Assembly: GCA_932521035.1 (NCBI GenBank)
Contig: OW051495.1
Span: forward strand, 7,068,001 to 7,132,000
Source: Oscheius dolichura
Lineage: Eukaryota; Nematoda; Chromadorea; Rhabditida; Rhabditidae
Length of the DNA: 64,000 nucleotides
Direction: 5' to 3'
A program made the position numbers and the translations under genes. Under the pieces are notes generated by a model. The model searched no databases. It saw nothing but the letters and a program-made list of their open reading frames with translations, and had not been told where the DNA came from. Positions 24,934-34,171 of this stretch are shown here, piece by piece. Positions within the stretch are counted from its first letter, which is position 1. The number at the start of each line of letters is the position of its first letter.

Positions 24934-25446
24934 ACGTGTCTCTCTTTTCGCTTTACTTTGTGCCGATCTCTTCTAAATTGAATTGTTGTCCGATCCGGTA
25001 AATGGCTGCTATTGCTATATTTGTTTGACACCTGTAAAACGTCTTTGCCGGGAGAACCACGACTCTAACATGTCTATAATTAGTTACCAAGAACTTCCTT
25101 CTGAGAACCCAGCTTGAATAGCTCCAACCACTGTCCGTCTGGAGCTCCCGAAGCTGTACAAAAATTCCGTCTGAATGACGAGGAAATCGTTTCATAAATG
25201 AGAAAGGATTAACTTTTTCTCCGAAACAATGTACTTCCGTCATGCATACGCATCACTTGATAAGTTGTGTCTCATCATGAGAAGATCAGGAACCGAACAC
25301 CTGGACGAGCTGTGGCAATCCTCATCTAGCCGCTTCCGTTGCTGTGGATGATCAGTCTCACGTGACGTTTTTGTTACTTGTATCCTTGTTTATGTATCTT
25401 TGTTATTAGAGTACGGTAACATTTGTAGGCGAGACCCCATTCTATA
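24934..25446. other. Upstream region of Str receptor copy 1
   Basis: No gene seen. It contains the block at 25176-25230 that is shared with the region upstream of copy 2. Confidence 0.5.
25176..25230 (+). promoter_or_regulatory. Conserved block upstream of Str receptor copy 1
   Basis: TGACGAGGAA, then TCGTTTCATAAATG and GAAAGGATTAAC, then a T-rich stretch and GAAACAA. The same order occurs at 27122-27177 upstream of copy 2. It lies about 220-270 nt before the start codon. Either a conserved control element or residual duplicated sequence. Confidence 0.45.
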
Positions 25447-26617
25447 ATGTACACCCGTCTGATCGAGCTGTCTGCCGGAATAACCGGAACAATACTGAAT
25501 CTTTGTCTCATTCCCCTGATTATTACCAAATCTTCTCCGAAAATGGGGCGATACAAGTATCTTCTCCTGGCATACACTATCGTTGCTTGCTATTTCGCCT
25601 TCAGCGTTAGTACAGGACTCTATGTGAGTTATTCTTCTGGAAATATATCCCACCCCTTTAGACATGGCTTCTCCCGAAAGGCGGCTTCCTGTTCGTGAAT
25701 ACGGTAGAGATATTTCCAAGATGGATGCAACAGTTCCAGCTCATAAGTTTTATCGGATGTTATATTGTAACCATAACCATCGTCGACTTGAGTTTCATTT
25801 ACCGGCTCAGCTGCCTCAATGAGTGAGAAAAGTTATTTTATTGTACTGTATGTTTCAGCACCCCTTCCGCAAGTACAAAACTTCGATATTATGCTATCGC
25901 TTCACTTGGAATGCTCTCTTTCCTAGCCGTAACTGTGATTTGCGGCTCCTTAATGGCTCCCCTACCCGAGACGGATGCCCTTTTTCACAAGGAAGTCTAC
26001 AACGCGTTGGAGATTAATCTAGAAGATGTCGGATATGTTGGCGGCCAGCTTACTGTAAAATGTTCACGTGTTCATGAATATGGCATTTTCAGATTAATGG
26101 TGAACTGAATTTGGGGATATTTTCTGTGGTTGTCGTCGTTGGTGTCTTTATCTTCATTTCTTGTATCATATCAATAATTTGTTGGTATGGGATCCGTTCC
26201 AAATTGAGGATTCATCAGCACGCGGCCAATTCCAATTACAATTTCCACCGTAAATGCTACATTCTCCTCAGCCTACAGGTACAAGATCACTAAACTATAA
26301 ACGAACCAGACTTGTATCCCCATCCTGTTCAACATGCTCCCAGCCGGTGTCATCATCTTCTTGATGATTCTCAAAGCGCCCATTGGAGATGCTTCCCATT
26401 ATTGTGCAATGGTTTTATGCTTTGCTCAAATATTGGATCCTCTGTTTACGATACTTTTCATTACAGAGTACAAGCGATTTGTTTTAAAATCATTTCGAAC
26501 GGTGTGTTACTTTCTTGGAAAGCATGAAGCAAATGTTTTCAGTTGTTTCAAAGACAGAGGATAGGCAACTCGACGGGGCTCACTACGAGTTCCTCTGGGC
26601 GCATCTCTACCACCTGA
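25447..26617 (+). CDS. Chemoreceptor, 7TM Str/Srj-like, tandem copy 1
   Basis: The start is MYTRLIELSAGITGTILNL and the exons are in phase. The first exon has the Str-type KMGRYKYLLLAYTIVACYFAF. After TM3 comes FIYRLSCLNE. The second extracellular loop carries PLPETDALFH and LEINLEDVGYVGG. TM6-TM7 read TCIPILFNMLPAGVIIF and CFAQILDPLFTILFITEYKR, and the tail ends SSSGRISTT. The R-Y-K-Y-L-L motif after TM1 and the LDPLFTI...YKR end fit the Str superfamily of nematode chemoreceptors; the exact subclass is uncertain. It contains a 31-nt intron at 26279-26309. It is the first of three tandem paralogs on one strand. Confidence 0.8.
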
Positions 26618-26710
26618 AGACGAGTAACACAATTAAAAGAAACTTCAACTGCCGCCTATAAATTGTCTGTCTTCTTCGTTGTCTGTTATTATCTCCAACT
26701 GCCTTGACTC

Positions 26711-26737
26711 GCGCCACTTTTAAAACAAAAGTGGCGC
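26711..26737. repeat. Perfect inverted repeat (hairpin)
   Basis: GCGCCACTTTT, five-base spacer AAAAC, then AAAAGTGGCGC. It sits about 95 nt past the stop codon of Str copy 1 and is flanked by GC-rich sequence. Its role is unknown. Confidence 0.7.
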
Positions 26738-27121
26738 GCTTCCTGCGTATGCATATGGCTCGTCTGATCCGCCTGATCGATCTTTCTGCACAACAATTTC
26801 GAAACGCTGTAGTGACGTGTTTGGCCCCAACCCCTTTTGAAATTTGTTTTGCATTTACCCACCAAGCTAGCTGGCGTGTTTGTGGCAGCAACCCTCCGCT
26901 TTAAAAAGGGACCAATGGATCTAAAGGACAGCTAGGGGACAGCCGAAATAATGCTATAAGAGGAAAAGAGCCGGAGAATTTGTGTGATCCCGTATTCACC
27001 GTCATTGTTTTATTCTCCAGTAAATTGTCCCCATGTCGGCAAGCAATATCCCTTGATACTGGAGCGGGTGGGATGGAAGGGACTCTAGAGTTCTTTCGAG
27101 AATGAGTAGGATGGCGTTTGA

Positions 27122-27177
27122 TGACGAGGAACTCGCTTCATAAATGGAAAGGGATTAACGTTTTGGTGGAAACAACA
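27122..27177 (+). promoter_or_regulatory. Conserved block upstream of Str receptor copy 2
   Basis: Counterpart of 25176-25230: TGACGAGGAA, CTTCATAAATGG, AAAGGGATTAAC, GGAAACAACA. It lies about 310-365 nt before the start codon of copy 2. No clear counterpart was seen before copy 3. Confidence 0.45.
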
Positions 27178-27486
27178 CATCGATCTGATATGGCAGCTGA
27201 ATATCGCCCTACTTGGCTCTCATCGGAAATTATCGATTGCGCATAAAAGGGAACTTTTCCAGCTCCTCCCTTACTTGCAATATAATACTCGTACAAGAAA
27301 CCTCCATTTCAAAAAGTTCCTCGTGTCCTTTCTACTGTTCCCGTTCCATTTATTCCAATTACGTGTTCTTGTATTCTTATTTATTTTGTCTACTTACTGG
27401 AATACTCTGACACTTGTTCAAAAGTTGTTCCAAGAAAACTCGGAGGACAAGACTGATTAGAGAGATATCCTAAAGCCCGTTGCAGA

Positions 27487-28658
27487 ATGTACACCCGCCA
27501 AGTCGAGCTATGTGTCGGTATAATTGCAACAACTCTAAACTTTATACTCATTCCTCTAATCATTACCAAGTCTTCTCCTAAAATGTCCCGCTACAAGTAC
27601 CTTCTCCTGGCGTACACCATTGTCGCCTGTTATTTTGCATTTTGTGTAAGTACGGGTCTCTATGTAAGTTACTTTTCTGGAAATCGGCTCAGCATTTTAG
27701 ACGTGGCTTTTCCCTGAAAACGGGTTCCTATTCGTGAGTACGGTAGACATCCTTCCCAGGTGGATTCAACAATGTCAAATTGTAATCGTTGTTGGCTGTT
27801 ATATTGCAACACTAACCATCATAGACTTGTGTTTCATCTTTCGGCTCACTTGCCTCGAGGAGTGAGACCACTGTTTTTTCTGAAAATAACCAGTTTCAGC
27901 TCTCCCTCCAGCAAGCTTCGTTACTATGTTATTGCCATACTTGGAATACTGTTTTTCCTCGCTGTAACCGTGCTCTGCAGTGTCTTTGTTGCTCCCCTAC
28001 CCGAGACCGATGCCCTTTTCCATGAGGAGTTCAAGAACGCGTTGGAGATTAATCTGGAGGACGTGGGATACGTTGGCGGCCAGCTTATGGTATTTTACGC
28101 TTAAAATGCCTACGAGTAACCTTTTCAGATCAACGGTGAACTAAATTTGGGGGTATTCGGTGTGGTAGGTGTTGTTGGAGTCTTTGTCACTATTTCCTGT
28201 ACCATAGCAATCATCTGCTGGCTGAAGATTCGTTCAAAATTGAAACTTTACCGACCTACGATGTCTCATACAAACTACAGTTTCCATAGAAAATGTTACA
28301 TTCTCCTCACCCTACAGGTACAGTACCCTTTAAACAAAAAACGGGCCAGACTTGTATCCCTATCCTGTTCAACATGCTCCCAGAGGGAATCATTGTCTTC
28401 TCGATGTTTGTCAAAGCGCCCATTGGAAACGGCACTCACTACTGTGCGATGTTGTTGTGCTTCGCTCAGATACTGGACCCCCTGCTTACCATGCTCATCA
28501 TCGTGGAGTACAAACAATTTATTCTAAAAGTCTTTCGAATGGTTGTTTCCTTCAGAATAAGTAGAAAACATCTATTTCAGCAGAAAGAAAGAATAATTGA
28601 CGCGACGCGGCGCGCCACAAGTACTATCTCTTCTGTTAATACAACGGCGCCTGTCTAA
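27487..28658 (+). CDS. Chemoreceptor, 7TM Str/Srj-like, tandem copy 2
   Basis: A close paralog of copy 1, starting MYTRQVELCVGI and sharing SRYKYLLLAYTIVACYFAF, APLPETDALFHEE, INLEDVGYVGGQL and CFAQILDPLLTMLII. The exon boundaries match those of copy 1. The intron before TCIPILFNML is 32 nt (28318-28349). The last exon, reached through a 41-nt intron, encodes a basic then Ser/Thr-rich tail (QKERIIDATRRATS) ending NTTAPV at 28658. It is predicted to be a sensory-neuron GPCR; the ligand is unknown. Confidence 0.8.
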
Positions 28659-29098
28659 TTCGGGAAAAATACTGAAGAGACCAGGAATCCAACTAGATGC
28701 CTTTTTTGATCCCAATAAAATAGTTTGCTCGTATCCTGTTGTTATTTCAAAAAAAAAAATGAAGCTACTGAATAGGTTCTCTAAATGGATTCAGTTGTAG
28801 TTTTGTATTTATCTCGTCTGAGCTGCTCAATTAGCCACTCCAGTAAACTGCCACTGACATTATATTTGTTCTAATAATGCAGACACGTTCTGTAGTTTGT
28901 ATTTCCCCCATAGACGTAAGATAATCTTACCAATACAGAAGATCACGGATTTAGCAAAGAACGGGGGGCGTTTCGGATGCCCTTTCTTCCGTTCTCGCAT
29001 ATATTCCTTTGTTTTGGACTATACCTCAACTGACGTGCCTTTGCTTCTTGTTGTCTCCTTTGCCGTCACTTCCCAGTACGGTACAAGTGATTATAGGA
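28659..29098. other. Intergenic region between Str copies 2 and 3
   Basis: No gene or shared upstream block recognised. It includes an AATAAA near 28717 that could serve copy 2. Confidence 0.4.
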
Positions 29099-30199
29099 AT
29101 GTACGCCCGTCAGATCGAGCTGTGTTCCGGTTTAACTGGAACTATCCTGAATCTTCTTCTGATCCCACTGATCATCACTCAATCTTCCCCTAAAGTGGGT
29201 CGCTACAAGTATCTCCTCTTGGCATACACAGCCTCTGCGTGCTATTTTTCATTCTGTGTCAGTACATGTCTCTATGTGAGTTACGCGTAACATTTTCATC
29301 GTTCTTTTAGACATGGTATCTTCCCAATAACGGGTTTGTTTTTGTCAGTACGCTACATTTATTTCCACGAACGGTTCAGTATCTCCAAATTCTAACCTTC
29401 GTCGGGAGTTATGTTGTGACGCTAACCATCGTCGATTTGAGCTTTGTCTATCGCCTAAACTGTCTCAATAAGTACGGAAACTGTTTGGGTAAAGATAAGG
29501 CAAAACTACCATTTCAGTTCCAACTCTGGCATGACCAAGCTTTGTTACTACGCTATCCTTCTCTTCGGAATAGCGAACTTCTTTGGATTAATCGCGATCA
29601 TCGCTGTGTTCCTGGCTCCCCACCCCGAGACGGATGCCCTTTTCCACGACGATGTCTACAACGGGCTGGAGATTAATCTGCAGGATGTGGGCTATGTGGG
29701 CGGCTTGCTTAGAGTAATTCATACCAGAAATCTACACGAATCTGAACTTTCCAGAATAATGACGAGCTGAATATGGGTGTGCTTTCTGTGCTTTATGTTA
29801 TTAGCATCTTCATTGCTATTTCGGCTGTTATATCAATCACTTGCTGGCACAAGATCCGTTCCAAATTGAGACTCTACAAGTCTAACCCGAACTACAATTT
29901 TCATCGCCGATGTTATATTCTGCTAACCCTACAGATGTGTGTTCCGATCCTATTCAGTATGCTCCCAATCGGGGTGATTGTTGTCTTGATGGGTTTGAAT
30001 ACACCCATCGGAGATCTTCCTCAATATTGTGCAATGGTTTTCTCCTTCGCACAAGTGTTGGATCCTCTGTTCACGATCCTCTTCATCGCGGAGTACAAAC
30101 GATTTGGCATCAAGGTGTTGCGAATGGTTCGTTATTATTTCAACTGTAGTAAAAGACACGTTTCAGCTGTGCCGAAGCCAGAAGTCAAGTCCTTCATGA
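29099..30199 (+). CDS. Chemoreceptor, 7TM Str/Srj-like, tandem copy 3
   Basis: The third paralog, starting MYARQIELCSGLTGTILNL. It conserves VGRYKYLLLAYTASACY, APHPETDALFHDD, INLQDVGYVGG and FAQVLDPLFTILFIAEYKR. It has lost the intron that precedes the TCIPILF segment in copies 1 and 2: here LTLQ runs directly into MCVPILFSML. With a 40-nt last intron the tail is LCRSQKSSPS, stop 30197-30199. Without splicing the frame would run on to about 30228. It is more diverged from copies 1 and 2 than they are from each other. Confidence 0.78.
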
Positions 30200-30327
30200 C
30201 TCAATGTTGTTTTTGTTGGTATCTATAGAAAACGGTCAAAACATACTTTTATTATTATGGAATATGAGCACTTGTCACCTAAAATGTTACGACTCTGTCA
30301 CCGGTGTCTGTTGTTCACGATCTGTGC

Positions 30328-31528
30328 CTAGGCTACAAGCCATCCAGTGCAACGACGAATATAATTCTGTCCTCTATCCAGAGCAAACAATGCCTTGACG
30401 TCTTCGGGAGACAAATTAAGACCCGTTACCTGAAATTGGACACTATTCATTCTCCAATATGCGTTACCTTGAAGTTTTCTATAATTCTATCGGGATTGGC
30501 TGATTTTGGGACAATTCCAACGCCTTGGCTGGTAGCAAACGCCAGCAAAAGAAGCTGAATAACAGAGAACTTTGTTTCGAGTGTAAAAATATGGTTACCG
30601 GGACAGTAGTATTGTATTTTTCTGCCATGTCGCATACAATTTTGTCTTCAATGAGCTCGGGATTATGGCGGGCTAGGGAAGAAAACGCCTGAATATGTAT
30701 ACATTATAAGAATGTATACCGGCCAACCTGGAAGAAGATGCCCTCCCGTTTACAGTAGTCATGCAGTTCTTGACGGACAAAGTGAGGATGGTACTCCACC
30801 TGGTTGACACAGGGCATAGTCTAAACAGCAATAGTTCTTGGTATAACTCTCTCCTACCTGTCCATACTCCTTGATCTCTTCCAAATGATTGATTTCGTAG
30901 TTGGACACGCCAATGGAACGGATCTTTCCCTCTTCTGGAATGACCAGTCTTCTGTGCTGGGCATAAAAACTTACTCCGGAGTTTTTCCAGAGACAGGTAT
31001 GTTTCTCTACGAAGCTTCTTGTTCCTTGGATCGTTGTCAGCACAAGATTCCGGCTTGGGATAGTGGATCAGAACTAAGTCGAGATATCTGGGACTCCCTA
31101 TTCTATAAATTCAGAAGGCTCACTCTGTTTGCAGGTCCTTCAAGCAGTCGGCAAAATGTTTCCGGGCACCTTCTTCTGGATCCTCAACAGTTGGAGGGAA
31201 TTTGGTAGTGATAAAAACATCTTCTCTCTTTAGATTAAATTTAGGCAAAAGCTCCTAAATTTTGGATGGGAAATATTGAAAAGAAATGAATACCTTTAGA
31301 GCTTGTCCCAATTCCGGCTCATTAAAATAATATCTAGCGGTGTCGAACATTCTATAGCCAGAGGAGAGGGCCGCCTCGATACAAGGTTTAACCTGAATCG
31401 ACGTCTTTTTCAAATTAACGGAAACCTACATCATCTCCGGTGATTTTACAGGTTCCAAGCCCGACAAGAGGAATGTAATGACCCGAATTCAATTTAGCAG
31501 CACCTCCGACAACTTCTTGGAATGTCAT
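30328..31528 (-). CDS. Aldo-keto reductase
   Basis: The start is MTFQEVVGGAAKLNSGHYIP at 31528, followed by the first strand motif LVGLGTCKI. The catalytic tetrad is visible in order: Asp in SGYRMFDTARYY, Tyr in ARYYFNEPELG, Lys in VFITTKFP, His in LVLIHYPKP. The cofactor region includes GKIRSIGVSNYE, PCVNQVEYHPH and GVGIVPKSANPDRIIEN, typical of NADP(H) binding. The C-terminus reads LSPEDVKALFALDRGQNYI and the stop is at 30328-30330. It probably reduces carbonyls with NADPH in the cytosol; the substrate is unknown. About nine small exons fit the usual family length of about 300 residues. Confidence 0.9.
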
Positions 31529-31916
31529 TTCTAGAAAAATAAAAGAAATGGCGAAAGACAGCAATTAAAATAAACAAGCGTTCAAATGATAAGGGTTGGC
31601 AAAGTAGCGCGATTGTGTTCAGCAGACGGCGAAACGGTCAGAGACAGATGCAATCGCCAAAAGGGTGACTCCCGGGTCTCTGTTTATCTTTCAAATTCAT
31701 TTTTGTTTAAATCATAAAGGGGGAAAACAAGAAGGAGACAAGATAATACAAAACCAGCTGAATTTTATTGGATTGAGATTGACAGACCGGTGTATCAGCG
31801 ACTGTTACTCACTGAAATTACAGCAGGGCAAAATAACTGGGAACAGAAAGCGCTCTGGCTCTTCCGCTACAATTTATGGATAAATCAGATGCGGTTTATT
31901 GTCTAGTTCATTAATG
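31529..31916. other. Intergenic, AKR to receptor fragment
   Basis: No gene seen. It contains an AATAAA on the minus strand (31895-31900) suited to the receptor fragment. Confidence 0.45.
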
Positions 31917-32183
31917 TTACAATGCATTTTCCGAGATAGCCGGATTATTTCCAGAGCTTCCAGAGGGTTCTGGGGTGACTTCAACTTCTTCTCGCCAGGG
32001 AAAACAGATGAAGATGCTCTTCAGTATATTCCGGCAGAATAGTCGATAGGGCTTTAGAAAGTAGAGACAGAAGAGAGAATTGAAAAGAGGATAGCAGCCA
32101 AAATTATCACTACCCCCCTCCCCAACTCTCCAATGGATTCCATAATCTAGCTGACCAGCGGCTTCTACCAGCAGCAACATCAT
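31917..32183 (-). pseudogene. Orphan 3' exon of a 7TM chemoreceptor
   Basis: A minus-strand frame encodes what looks like TM7 and the tail of a nematode receptor: CYPLFNSLFCLYFLKPYRLF, the N...YF.KPYR pattern, then an Ser/Pro-rich end GNNPAISENAL. An AATAAA follows within 25 nt. I found no upstream exons for TM1-TM6 in the next 330 nt before the PhyH gene, which is on the other strand. It may be a truncated or relic gene, or the first in-frame residues (MLLLVEAAGQLDYG) may be a fortuitous start. Confidence 0.4.
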
Positions 32184-32514
32184 ATGGATACTACCTCTCC
32201 CCGGTTAACCACCTGGGAGAGTACCGGCCAACTACTTCGTCATCCCGCTGAAGCGGTTAAAGAACTCACGCAGCAACAAAGGGCAAGAGGGTTCACTCGC
32301 GTGATATAGCACTTGTCATGCGAAGAAAACTTGAAACTTGAGAATTTCAGTACTTTATATTCTCTTACTTTCGGGAACACACAACATGCGGCCCTCAAAA
32401 TATTGGAAAACAAACAAGACTATATTGGGAAACAAACTAGACTATGCGGCTTATCGTCAAGTGTCTATTTACAGAGGCGAACTTTTATTTTCCCCATCAA
32501 TCCTCATTCCCAAG

Positions 32515-33766
32515 ATGGCTCTCGACGGTAGAAGTACTTGCCTCTCCCCGGACGACCTCATCCACTACAAGGAGAAGGGATACATCGTTGTAAAAGGATG
32601 CGTCCCTCCTGCCGACCTGGAACGATACCACGCCCGCTTTCTGGCACGTTTAATATTTATTAAATTTATTAAACGTATATTTAAAAAAATCATAATCATT
32701 GAATTATAGGATATTTGCAGTGGAGCGAAGCACGCTGCCACGATGAGTCTCGTGAGGGATATTACCATTGCCAAGAAGAATATCGCCGGGGAGCAGGATG
32801 TCACGAAGATTCAAGACTTCTATGATGATCCCGCCCTCTTCAGCTACTGTGACCATCCCAAAGTAGGGGATAATTACCGCTGGGCAAATGAGTGTTTCAG
32901 GTCGTGAAAGTAGTCAGGGAGCTGGTTGGTGGAGAGAATATCGTGGCAATGCATACGATGCTCATTAACAAACCTCCAGATAACGGTGGGTGTTGTCGAG
33001 AACTTTCTAGATACCTTTTTCCTTTTAGGAAAGCTCACTTCCCGACATCCGCTCCATCAAGACCAGCACTACTTCCCCTTCGAGCCGGCAGATGGAGTCG
33101 TATGCGCTTGGACCGCTATGGAAAAGGTTCGAGTCTTCTTTGACAACCCACAGAGAGAACTATCAGATCAACAGAGCCAACGGCTGTCTAGTAGTCGTCC
33201 CCGGTACCCATAAGGGTCAAGTTCTTCCGCATAGTTACCCGGAATGGGAGGTAATAAGCTGGAATTTCACAATAGCAGAAAAACTCTTCAGGGCGGCGTG
33301 AACAGAGCCTACCACGGTATCCAGAACTATACTCCCCCGGATAATCGTGTCCACGTGGAGATGGATGCCGGTGACACGGTATTCTTCCACCCTATCCTGA
33401 TTCATGGCTCTGGAGCAAACAGAACTTCTGGTTAGACCCTCGAGGAGGCGAAGATAAGGTCTTTCCAGGTTATCGCAAGGCCATCTCGTGCCATTATGCC
33501 AATGACGATGTCTGTCGTTACGTTGAGAATGAACGATTCGCATCGGATGTGGGTCTTTCCGATGATGACAAGATTATTGAGTTTTTAGGAAACGTTGAAG
33601 GACGTCGTTGGAATGGCTAAAATTATTATAAAGAAAATGGCCAAGGTGGAAGATGTCGAGATGGATTACGAAGTAACAGAGACCCTAACCAAGGGATAAA
33701 TCCATTTTTCAGGATATTTGGAGATTTAGGGCTAAAGCTGTCTTGGGCACGAAGTCACACCTCTGA
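32515..33766 (+). CDS. Phytanoyl-CoA dioxygenase (PhyH) family, peroxisomal-type C-terminus
   Basis: The start is [15 protein letters not shown] and at least eight exons join in phase. The Fe(II) ligands are visible as HQDQHYFP (HxD) and, later, [12 protein letters not shown] (distal His and Arg). Substrate and cofactor regions include [12 protein letters not shown] and [14 protein letters not shown]. The true 3' end lies past the apparent stop at 33618: a small intron (33551-33586) and another at about 33671-33711 give a C-terminal region [11 protein letters not shown], then [17 protein letters not shown], which matches the end of the family. The final SHL is a PTS1-like tripeptide. The family alpha-hydroxylates phytanoyl-CoA or related substrates using 2-oxoglutarate. 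An AATAAA follows at 33820. Confidence 0.88.
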
Positions 33767-34171
33767 AGACACCCGCCAAAAATGTAAATACTGTAACAAT
33801 GTGATATTGTATAATTTGGAATAAAGCCTTATTGTCATTGGAACACGCAATCAAAGAGTTCTCTCGAGGAAGGAATAATTCTAGAATTCTAGGTGATAGC
33901 ATGGTTATTCAGGCAACAGGATATGAAAATACCGCTACTTTTGGGACACATCATAGAAGCAGTGGAACGTCACCGAGTCAAAGGTGCAAGCGGCTCCTGC
34001 GCTGGCTTGCTTATCGAGCCCCTGGGCGATAATGGTCGTCTCACAATGGCTGTAGTAAGCTGTCTACTATTCGCACTGTTTCGACTCTAATCCTCTTTTT
34101 ACACTAATACCGCCATCCCCTATCTTGTCCTTTTCCTTGTTCTTCCATAGAACAATCTACGTTTTCAGGAA
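33767..34171. other. Intergenic, PhyH to nucleoside transporter
   Basis: Two overlapping short open frames at 33832-34090 have no recognisable content. This is probably the 3' and 5' untranslated and promoter sequence. Confidence 0.45.
33820..33825 (+). terminator. Polyadenylation signal AATAAA
   Basis: Lies 54 nt past the PhyH stop codon in the right orientation. Confidence 0.6.

Larger units (their letters stand above)
26618..27486. other. Intergenic region between Str copies 1 and 2
   Basis: Contains a perfect 11-bp-arm palindrome at 26711-26737 and the shared upstream block at 27122-27177. No gene is supported. Confidence 0.5.

Noticed and set aside
30200-30228. Longer C-terminus of Str copy 3 by reading through the last intron
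   Set aside because: Copies 1 and 2 both splice at this position to a short basic or Ser-rich tail, and copy 3 keeps usable splice sites.
33541-33620. PhyH stop at 33618 (ending RRWNG)
   Set aside because: Splicing at 33551-33586 opens a frame that matches the conserved family C-terminus, so the early stop lies in a wrong frame.
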